Assembly: GCA_000785145.2 (NCBI GenBank)
Contig: JSZA02000049.1
Location: 1-40,611, forward strand
DNA length: 40,611 nt
Source of the DNA: Candidatus Thiomargarita nelsonii
GTDB lineage: Bacteria > Pseudomonadota > Gammaproteobacteria > Beggiatoales > Beggiatoaceae
Direction: 5' to 3'
Made by a program: the position numbers and the translations under genes. The notes beneath the pieces are model-generated. The model searched no databases. It saw only the letters and a program-made list of their open reading frames with translations, and had not been told where the DNA came from. Shown here one piece after another: positions 15,670 to 22,144 of the stretch (position 1 is its first letter; the number at the start of each line of letters is the position of its first letter).

Positions 15670-15867
15670 GCTCAATTGCCTATTGGTTAATTTCTCAAGT
15701 TTATCTGATGGCAATTGGAAAGATATATATGTCTCGTTCCTTTGCCGAGCGCACTCTAAATAATTGATTTAATGGCTTTAACCATTAAACGCTCCATGGG
15801 GCAACCACTTCGTAGGGGCGGGGTGTATTCGGTAGGGGCAATCCTTTATGGTTGCCCTTGTGTCTAA
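15670..15867. other. Repeat-rich spacer
   Basis: No gene recognised. Contains a rearranged GTAGGGG unit and one arm GTAGGGGCAATCCTTTATGG (about 15812-15858). The right boundary abuts the cbiB 3' fragment. Confidence 0.5.
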
Positions 15868-15983
15868 TTATTTTAGGAGACTCAGCGCATTATCACGGAC
15901 AAATCAAAAACAGCCCGATATTGGACGCGCCGTTGCATTAATCCATCGGGCTTTAGGATTATGGTTAGTTATTATTGTGTTAG
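15868..15983 (+). pseudogene. cbiB: 3' fragment of cbiB with internal deletion
   Basis: Matches cbiB 12876-13020 (TTATTTTAGGAGACTCAGCG ... GTTGCATTAATCC ... TTATTATTGTGTTAG) but lacks about 33 bp in the middle and has scattered differences. It is upstream of the 122-residue gene and intact cobD, as if a second cbiB-cobD junction had existed here. Confidence 0.88.
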
Positions 15984-16002
15984 GAGAATGGGGGTACAAA
16001 CG

Positions 16003-16371
16003 ATGAAATATGATGAAATTGCTGAGTTATGTGAGGAGCTTGATTATAGAGACAAGTTACGGCTTGCACAGTTACTCATTCAGCTAGCCAGAAAGGAAGA
16101 AGAAAACCAGAATCCGAAAAATAGGATTTCTCAAACCAAGGGAAACGCTTCTGAAGTGATTTCTGATAAGAATGTTGATTCGATTGAATATGTAGCGGAA
16201 AGACTTTTAAAGTCAAAACCCGCTAAGATAAAGTCGTTAGAACACTTTATCAGTTCAATGTTCCAGTTTCAAGGTGGCATTTCTGAACCTGATAAGATGA
16301 AGATTATTTCTGAACTCCAGAGATTGAATTATATCAAGATCGATTCTAATAACCGTGTTATTTATAAATAG
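16003..16371 (+). CDS. Small hypothetical protein (antitoxin-like style)
   Basis: 122 residues from ATG 16003, where the natural N-terminus MKYDEIAELCEELDYRDKLRLAQLLIQLARKEEEN begins; the upstream in-frame extension is cbiB relic. The MxYxEIxExxxxLxYRDKLRLAQLLIQLARKEEE head is one I recognise from small proteins in sulfur bacteria and cyanobacteria. The C-terminal part (PAKIKSLEHFISSMFQFQGGISEPDKMKIISELQRLNYIKIDSNNRVIYK) looks like a small winged-helix-type fold. No toxin partner is visible nearby. Function unknown. Confidence 0.6.
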   Translation: MKYDEIAELCEELDYRDKLRLAQLLIQLARKEEENQNPKNRISQTKGNASEVISDKNVDSIEYVAERLLKSKPAKIKSLEHFISSMFQFQGGISEPDKMKIISELQRLNYIKIDSNNRVIYK

Positions 16372-16413
16372 CACAACCAATGGATGACAACGAATATTTT
16401 GGTTTGAAGAAGC

Positions 16414-16560
16414 GGTGCGTAGGACCAATGCCATTAAGTTAAGAGGGCAACCACAAGGGATTAAGGGCAACCACAAGGGATTGCCCCTACAACGGTATGA
16501 GGTAGGGGCAATCCTTTATGGTTGCCCTTAACTTAATGGCATTGATTGGTGCGTAGGACG
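16414..16560. mobile_element. CAATGCCA MITE inside a GTGCGTAGGAC palindrome
   Basis: Element about 16426-16545 (CAATGCCATTAAGTTAAG ... CTTAACTTAATGGCATTG), with a partly duplicated inner arm (GGGCAACCACAAGGGATT twice). GGTGCGTAGGAC occurs at 16414-16425 and 16549-16560; three extra bases (ATT) separate the right copy from the element, so the duplication is less clean. The target 11-mer GTGCGTAGGAC is the reverse complement of the one duplicated at 27436/27585. Confidence 0.75.
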
Positions 16561-16654
16561 CACCCTGAACGATCTGTGTTTTGACTTATCCCTTCTAAAA
16601 AAAAATCCCTGTAGTTGGTGTATTGACTTATCCAAAGAACGGGAGAATAGAGAC

Positions 16655-17641
16655 ATGCTTGAACATGGTGGACAATTACACGCGGCGGCAACACGTTATG
16701 CTATTCCATTAGAGAATTGGCTAGACTTGTCAACCGGCATTAATCCAAATGGATGGCCGGTACCCCACCTTTCTCCAAGCGCTTGGGCAAGATTACCAGA
16801 AATAAACGATGGCTTAGAACAAGCCGCACAAGCCTATTATGCGACACCACATTTATTACCCTGTGCCGGCTCGCAAGCCATTATTCAAGCCTTACCAAAG
16901 TTACGTCCCACTTGTCGAGTTGGAGCCCCTGATATAGCTTATGCCGAACATGCCTACGCTTGGCAGCAAGCTGGACATCAAATCCTAACATTACCATACG
17001 ATAATATGGGTGCGATGATTGAACAATTAGATGTATTAATTATTATCAATCCGAATAATCCGACGGGGCAATGTTATTCAACAGAAATTTTATTAGAGTG
17101 GCGGCTGGCATTGAATCGTAAAGGTGGATGGTTAATTGTAGATGAAGCTTTTATGGATGTAACACCCAATAATAGTTTAATGCCTTACAGTCCATTGCCC
17201 GGCTTAATTATCCTACGTTCATTGGGAAAATTCTTTGGATTAGCCGGCGCCAGAGTCGGTTTTGCCGCCGCAGAAATGAATCCATTGCATTTATTACGTG
17301 ATTATTTAGGTCCTTGGACATTGACTGGACCATCACGCGAGATTGCTAAACAAGCCTTAATTGATAAAAACTGGCAACAACTCACTCGCATCCAACTAAA
17401 GCAAGCCAGTATGCGTTTATCTCACTTATTGTCTCAACACGGACTTGAGCCAGACGGTGGAACGGCATTATTTCAATGGGTGCGTACCTCAGAGGCGGAA
17501 ATCATACAAGAAACTTTAGCACGTCAAGGCATTTTAGTCCGTTTATTTAAACAACCTCAAAGCCTACGTTTTGGTTTACCTAGAAAACCTGAATGGGATA
17601 GATTAGAGAGGGCATTGTGTACATCAATGCCATTAAATTAA
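16655..17641 (+). CDS. cobD: L-threonine-O-3-phosphate decarboxylase
   Basis: 328 residues, PLP-dependent aminotransferase fold type I (Salmonella CobD / Pseudomonas CobC). It starts MLEHGGQLHAAATRYAIPLENWLDLSTGINPNGWPVP, the family signature. IIINPNNPTG binds PLP, LIVDEAFMD holds the PLP aspartate, and SLGKFFGLAGARVGF has the Schiff-base lysine. It makes aminopropanol phosphate for CbiB. GGGAG precedes ATG 16655. The last five codons and the stop (SMPLN, TAA at 17639) lie within a MITE end starting at 17625, so the original C-terminus was replaced by a few residues; activity is probably unaffected. Confidence 0.95.
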   Translation: MLEHGGQLHAAATRYAIPLENWLDLSTGINPNGWPVPHLSPSAWARLPEINDGLEQAAQAYYATPHLLPCAGSQAIIQALPKLRPTCRVGAPDIAYAEHAYAWQQAGHQILTLPYDNMGAMIEQLDVLIIINPNNPTGQCYSTEILLEWRLALNRKGGWLIVDEAFMDVTPNNSLMPYSPLPGLIILRSLGKFFGLAGARVGFAAAEMNPLHLLRDYLGPWTLTGPSREIAKQALIDKNWQQLTRIQLKQASMRLSHLLSQHGLEPDGGTALFQWVRTSEAEIIQETLARQGILVRLFKQPQSLRFGLPRKPEWDRLERALCTSMPLN

Positions 17642-17710
17642 GGGCAACCATAAAGGATTGCCCCTACATAAAATGCGGTCCGTTGTAGGGGCAATCCCTT
17701 GTGGTTGCCC
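17625..17710. mobile_element. Right-truncated CAATGCCA MITE at the cobD stop
   Basis: Begins CAATGCCATTAAATTAAGGG, has both inner arms (GGGCAACCATAAAGG and GTAGGGGCAATCCC...GGTTGCCC) but lacks the right terminal repeat. No duplication can be checked. It supplies the cobD stop codon. Confidence 0.75.
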
Positions 17711-17743
17711 GACACAAACAAATAAATTTTATAGGTTGATTTT

Positions 17744-18661
17744 ATGACGCATTATTTTAAACCCTTTATTTTCAGTATGTTAGTATCTACAATCTTGGTA
17801 AGCAATCTCCAAGCAGCCCCCGTTGTTGGCTTTGTCAGCGGTTTAAACGATAAGCCTGATGTTTATACGCTCATACGCAATGGTCAAAATTTACCGATGT
17901 ACCTACTTATGCCGCTACAACAAGGTGACCAAATTACAGTGGTGGAAAAATCCACGATTCTGCTAAAAATAGAGGGTAAAGAAATTGAGGTTAAGCAGGA
18001 AATTTATACCGTCAAATCGACTGCAACAATTTCTTGGTTCAAGTCTGCGGAGAACATCGGGCGAACCATTACTAAATGGTTTAAGGACAGTATATCAAAA
18101 ACGGTCATTAAAATTCGCACTGGGGATAGAGGCAATAACGATACACCGTCGGATATTCCAGCCCCCTATATCACTTTGCTTGAATGGGGTGAGCGGCGGG
18201 CATTAGTAGCTGGCAAAAGGCCATTATATTTAGCTTGGGGAGGGGGAAAAGCACCTTTTTACTTAACCATCCAACAAGCGGGCAACAACTCCCCCGTTAT
18301 TTTAGGGCCTTTTAAAGAACAACGGATAAAAACGCCTGATTTGGATTTGACAGCGGTGGGAGATTATGATCTGAAAGTTTGTGATGCACAAGAAAAATGC
18401 TCTGAAAATTATACTTTTGCTGTTGTTGACAAGTCTGAGCCACCAAAATATCCCCATGAATTAACGGATAGCCGTATTCCCGAAATGCCTCGTTTTTTGG
18501 TGCAAGCGTTTTGGTTAGCTGCACAGGAGAGGAGGAAATGGGCTTTTGAGGCTTACCAACAAATAGCACCACTTGCTGAGAGTGAGCAGCCGGCTCGGAT
18601 ATTGCGTGATGCGTTGGAAATAGGAAAGCCGATACAATTACCGAAAAAGTCATTTAATTGA
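17744..18661 (+). CDS. Secreted protein of unknown function, CHAT-associated
   Basis: 305 residues with a signal peptide (YFKPFIFSMLVSTILVSNLQA, cleavage near APVVG). The next ~70 residues (LMPLQQGDQITVVEKSTILLKIEGKEIEVKQEIYTV) have the look of a FecR-like or SH3-like beta domain. The middle (YLAWGGGKAPFYLTIQQAGNNSPVILGPFKEQRIKTPDLDLTAVGDYDLKVCDAQEKCSENYTFAVVD) resembles an Ig-like fold with two cysteines. The tail (PRFLVQAFWLAAQERRKWAFEAYQQIAPLAES) is helical. It converges on a CHAT gene relic with a hairpin between. I recall such proteins beside TPR-CHAT genes in this bacterial group; a joint periplasmic role is inference. Confidence 0.7.
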   Translation: MTHYFKPFIFSMLVSTILVSNLQAAPVVGFVSGLNDKPDVYTLIRNGQNLPMYLLMPLQQGDQITVVEKSTILLKIEGKEIEVKQEIYTVKSTATISWFKSAENIGRTITKWFKDSISKTVIKIRTGDRGNNDTPSDIPAPYITLLEWGERRALVAGKRPLYLAWGGGKAPFYLTIQQAGNNSPVILGPFKEQRIKTPDLDLTAVGDYDLKVCDAQEKCSENYTFAVVDKSEPPKYPHELTDSRIPEMPRFLVQAFWLAAQERRKWAFEAYQQIAPLAESEQPARILRDALEIGKPIQLPKKSFN

Positions 18662-18671
18662 TTAAGATGAT

Positions 18672-18696
18672 GACTGTGATAAAACGCATCACAGTC
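18672..18696. terminator. Hairpin between convergent genes
   Basis: GACTGTGAT and ATCACAGTC pair over 9 bp with a 7-nt loop, between the secreted-protein gene and the CHAT relic; ATTTT follows a few bases on. Likely a bidirectional terminator. Confidence 0.65.
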
Positions 18697-18726
18697 AATC
18701 CAATCATTTTAATCACAACTCAAATA

Positions 18727-19200
18727 TCATAAGCCATCCCCAAACACCACAAACCCTCCCCAAAAATAAGGATGAGAATAAATCTCCTTGAGTACATTTT
18801 CGACCACCTCACCTTCAATCATCGCCATTTTAGCTTGGCGCAAGGCTTCCGCTAAGTGGCGTTTTTTCTGCAATTGGGTAAAGAAAGTTTGATTTAAGTG
18901 CTGAGTCGCCTGAGAATTCACATCCCAAAGAAATTTCTATGGCTTTATGATCATAGCCTTTGTTGGGGTGTTTTTTGTGAAGCTGTTGCAATAGTGCGAT
19001 CAGATCATCATATACAAACCATTTATCCCGCATAAAAGACAACTTATGTTCTTTTACTGCCCCACGTAGTTTTTCAATGTTATCTATGGCTTGTTTATAA
19101 TGGGTAATGGCGGCCTCGAATTGATTGAGTTTGACTTTTGTAGAAGCTAACCCACCAAACGCTATCCAAGAATTTCCTGCACCTAATTTTTTTAGAAATA
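18727..19200 (-). pseudogene. TPR-CHAT relic (large internal deletion)
   Basis: Paralogue of the 22145-27351 gene. 19200-18945 matches the linker after the TPRs (LKKLGAGNSWIAFGGLASTKVKLNQFEAAITHYKQAIDNIEKLRGAVKEHKLSFMRDKWFVYDDLIALLQQLHKKHPNKGYDHKAIE). It then jumps, with a frame change, to SLWDVNSQATQHLNQTFFTQLQKKRHLAEALRQAKMAMIEGEVVENVLKEIYSHPYFWGGFVVFGDG. The roughly 440 residues between, with the CHAT histidine and cysteine, are deleted, as are all TPRs upstream. Confidence 0.88.
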
Positions 19201-19326
19201 TGCATTAGTTTGTAGGGACTATTTTATCATTGCCCCTTATATTTTTTAGTGGGAAGATGTGGCCCAATATAACAAATCGTCATTCTGTATAATTCGCTAT
19301 TTACCAACCAGTAAAGGCGAAACCCT

Positions 19327-19451
19327 GTTGGTTGAATCAATGCCATTAAGTTAAGGGCAACCACAAGGGATTGCCCCTACGAGAAATCACGGTTTGTAGG
19401 GGCAATCCTTTATGGTTGCCCTCTTAACTTAATGGCATTGGTTGCTTGAAT
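19327..19451. mobile_element. CAATGCCA MITE inserted in a gene, 11-bp duplication (10/11)
   Basis: Element 19338-19440 (103 bp) has arms CAATGCCATTAAGTTAAG and CTTAACTTAATGGCATTG. Flanks are GTTGGTTGAAT (19327-19337) and GTTGCTTGAAT (19441-19451), one mismatch. Removing the element and one flank copy restores the reading frame of the minus-strand gene (see 19410-20315). Confidence 0.9.
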
Positions 19452-20315
19452 ACGACAGTGCATTTTAAAGTGCTGTAAACCTTGATAAGGACAGCTAGAA
19501 AGACGCATCTCTGCTAATTCTTTTATGTTCATCGTTCCCGGGCTTTCAGGATTGGCAGACATTGAATAATAGGTAGGCTCTTGTTCCTTAGTTTTTTTCC
19601 ATAGCTCACAAGTTTCATCCAATTTCCAAAGTTTATCTAAAACAGATTTAAGCGTTGTGCCATGTAAATGGGGCAACATTTTTTGTTCATACTCCTCACA
19701 CATATCTAAGTTGGGAAATGCAGAAGTCCATTGCATAACCAATTCGCTAGCACTTTTAATGTGTTGACTTAAACTACGTCGCCAATCTCTGATCACAATA
19801 TCTACATGATTAGGGCGGGATACTTGCCTGACTCTAAAAAAAGTCTCTTCTGGATTTTCTAAATTTTCATTGTACAATCTTTGTATAATCTCAATATGAG
19901 ACTGACACCAAAGCCGTTTTGAAGGCAAACTAACAACGATACCATCATGCAAAAGTGCAACGCCTAATGCGGTGGATTCAATGTTGGGGTATTCTTTTAA
20001 TTTGAATTCTGAACGTGCGAAGTCATCTTCGAGTGCTTGTAAACTCGCTTGAACCGGTTTTCGAGTTAAAAGTCGTAAAGCCAATAAACGTGTATCGCGG
20101 TTGACTTTGTCATCATTTTTCCATTCTATAAAGCCATAATCATCTGTCAAGAGAAAATCATCAAGATTAATGTTAGAATTGATTTCTGTTGTGCAGATTC
20201 CATTTTTTATCAAATCCGCAACCGCTGTTATCATCTCAGTAAACCATTTTCTGGCTTCAGATTCAGTTTTGGCAGGCGTTATAGAAAGATCATTGAAAAC
20301 CAGTTTAGCTTTCAT
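19410..20315 (-). CDS. Third gene of DUF262/DUF3696 operon, C-terminus cut by MITE
   Basis: 301 residues as it stands, ending in MITE-encoded NAIKLRGQP. Excising the MITE plus one duplicate joins HCRIQAT to GFRLYWLVNSELYRMTICYIGPHLPTKKYKGQ, ending at TGA 19227-19229. That restored tail (HCRI...RLYW...ICYIGPHLPTKKY) looks like the end of a RelE/ParE-type toxin fold. The N-terminal part has no signal or membrane segment: SLPSKRLWCQSHIEIIQRLYNENLENPEETFFRVRQVSRPNHVDIVIRDWRRSLSQHIKSASELVMQW. Family not named with certainty. Its start ATG 20315 overlaps the end of the ATPase gene by 4 nt. Probably inactivated. Confidence 0.75.
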   Translation of the reverse strand: MKAKLVFNDLSITPAKTESEARKWFTEMITAVADLIKNGICTTEINSNINLDDFLLTDDYGFIEWKNDDKVNRDTRLLALRLLTRKPVQASLQALEDDFARSEFKLKEYPNIESTALGVALLHDGIVVSLPSKRLWCQSHIEIIQRLYNENLENPEETFFRVRQVSRPNHVDIVIRDWRRSLSQHIKSASELVMQWTSAFPNLDMCEEYEQKMLPHLHGTTLKSVLDKLWKLDETCELWKKTKEQEPTYYSMSANPESPGTMNIKELAEMRLSSCPYQGLQHFKMHCRIQATNAIKLRGQP

Positions 20316-21433
20316 ATTATTTCCTTGGCTCGTTCACGGTGGGAACGCGATGATAAAGCAGCCAAATTATGGATAGATTCGTCAAAAAAACCAGCCGGCC
20401 AATTATCAAGGCGACCCTCTTCATCTATCGAAGGTGTTGTGACTTGAATTTGACCATTTTCGCGCCCAAAGTAGTGAAAACGTGTTTGCTCTGGCTGAAG
20501 TAAATAGTTAGGATCACGAACTGCAACCCTGATTCCATCAAGTACATGATCACTATGAGTTTCAACAATCACTTGTACGCCCGCCGCCGCCACTTGTGCC
20601 ATAAGTTTTCCCATCAATGTTTGTCCGCGTGGGTGTAAATGAGCCTCTGGATTTTCAAGTAGAACTAACCCTCCTTTTGGCAAGGATAATAACGCGACAA
20701 TGACTGGCAAGGTATAACTGAGACCAAAACCCACATTGGTCGGCCTAAAATTACGGGTAATACCATAGTCCACCTTAAATGAGAAGACGGCTTTGCCAAT
20801 GTCTGCTTCTTTAATTGCTTCAACATCGAGCTGTGTACCCGGACAAATTTCATCCAACCACGCTTTTGTCTGAGTCAGTAAATCTGACTTAGAGCCATCT
20901 TTATGGGGAATCTCTGGATTTGGCAGCGGCTTATCACCAAATTCCACCAAGTAATGAATCGTATATTTACTGTTTTTGCCTAAATTTCCATGATGGATTT
21001 CATGGTCAGCGAGAGGCACCCAAACACGAGGCCCCCAACGATCCGCACTGATATAGTGAAATTTATCGTTAAACAAAGCAACATTTTCAAGCTCTGAAAA
21101 GTTAGGTGTTGATCGTGGCTTGAATATATCTTTATAGGCATCAAAATCATATTCCCATTTTAAAATGGTGTGATTGGATACATTCAATCCAAGCCGCATA
21201 ATATCGTCTGTATTGTTCTCATAAAATGCGTCTTGCGGATAGCCTAATTCAACTAAGTCGCCGTTTAGGCGAATGTCTTCACGATGTTGGTGTGATTGAC
21301 GAAGTAAAAGAAGGCTCTGTAACACGGTGCTTTTGCCCATGCCATTTAAACCAGAGAGTAAGTTTAACGAGGACAATTCTAATTCAAGATTTTGAAAACA
21401 TTTAAAATTGTGGAGATAAAATTTAGTTATCAT
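20312..21433 (-). CDS. AAA ATPase with C-terminal DUF3696
   Basis: 373 residues from ATG 21433 (MITKFYLHNFKCFQNLELELSS), with GAGG about 10 nt upstream. Walker A is GLNGMGKSTVLQS (about residue 30); FRPTNVGFGLSYTLPVIVALLSLPKGG is the signature-like stretch. Walker B is LVLLENPEAHLHPRGQ with E where D is usual, followed by VETHSDHVLDGIR (H-loop), and the C-terminal TPSIDEEGRLDNWPAGFFDE is typical of DUF3696. Related ATPases occur in anti-phage and mobile cassettes. It is the only intact member of its operon: 4-nt overlaps (ATGA) connect it to both the upstream DUF262 remnant and the downstream gene. Confidence 0.9.
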   Translation of the reverse strand: MITKFYLHNFKCFQNLELELSSLNLLSGLNGMGKSTVLQSLLLLRQSHQHREDIRLNGDLVELGYPQDAFYENNTDDIMRLGLNVSNHTILKWEYDFDAYKDIFKPRSTPNFSELENVALFNDKFHYISADRWGPRVWVPLADHEIHHGNLGKNSKYTIHYLVEFGDKPLPNPEIPHKDGSKSDLLTQTKAWLDEICPGTQLDVEAIKEADIGKAVFSFKVDYGITRNFRPTNVGFGLSYTLPVIVALLSLPKGGLVLLENPEAHLHPRGQTLMGKLMAQVAAAGVQVIVETHSDHVLDGIRVAVRDPNYLLQPEQTRFHYFGRENGQIQVTTPSIDEEGRLDNWPAGFFDESIHNLAALSSRSHRERAKEII

Positions 21434-22025
21434 TGTGAACATTCCTCAAGTATGTCAGTGATTAAGCCTTTAATCGCTTTAAAACGAAACAGGTGTTGAA
21501 GCGTTGAAAAAGAGTACGAGTCACATTTTTAGGTGTACTCGGCTCAATAATATGAAAAACCAGTTTGGTTTCTAAAATCCGTCTTTGCATACCACGCGGT
21601 AGTTGATAAAATTTTTTATTTTCAAATTGGTTTAGAAATTCAAGATGTTGTAGGACAAATTTTTCTTCGTTTTTTTCGTCTCCAGTGGGAATAAATTCAT
21701 CCAAAGTAGAAAGACGTTGCAAACCGTCTATCACAATCCAACGATCATCTTTGTCTGATGCGACATAAAAAACCGGCAAAGGAATACGGAGTAGCAGGGA
21801 TTCAATGAAACGACTTTTTTGACTACTATCCCATAAGCTTCTTTGACGCTGAAAATCAGGCATTAAATCAATTTCTTGATGTTGAATACGCTGCATAATG
21901 CTATAAATAGAAGGATTTCGCGTTTTCACATCAATCGTAGTGGGATCAAAAGGCGCCGTAATCGTTTCAAGCTCACTGTTATCGCTTTCAACTTCATTAT
22001 TAAGGTATTTATCGTTTTGATTCAT
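21430..22025 (-). pseudogene. DUF262 gene with internal deletion
   Basis: N-terminal 180 residues are a DUF262 (ParB-fold-like) domain: IQHQEIDLMPDFQRQRSLWDSSQKSRFIESLLLRIPLPVFYV and WIVIDGLQRLSTLDEFI, the conserved DFQR and DGxQR motifs. After TLFQRFNT the family normally continues with a GGxxL motif and another ~150 residues; here the frame runs into CFVLKRLKA and stops at 21462. In a different frame the downstream bases read FRFKAIKGLITDILEECSQ and stop at 21430-21432, overlapping the ATPase start as ATGA. So the original 3' end survives and a deletion with frameshift removed the middle. Confidence 0.82.
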
Positions 22026-22047
22026 TTTTAGGTTATCCCATTTTTGA

Positions 22048-22067
22048 GTAGGCGATAAATCGCCTAC
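22048..22067. repeat. GTAGGCGAT hairpin
   Basis: GTAGGCGAT and ATCGCCTAC with a two-base loop, between the CHAT gene 3' end and the DUF262 gene. Placed upstream of the DUF262 start and downstream of nothing transcribed towards it, so REP-type palindrome rather than terminator. Confidence 0.6.
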
Positions 22068-22144
22068 TACGAACGTAAAATAGTGTTGACGGTTTTACCG
22101 AGGTGTGAGGCATTCGTTGTACTCGTAGAGCCTCAATCGTCATA

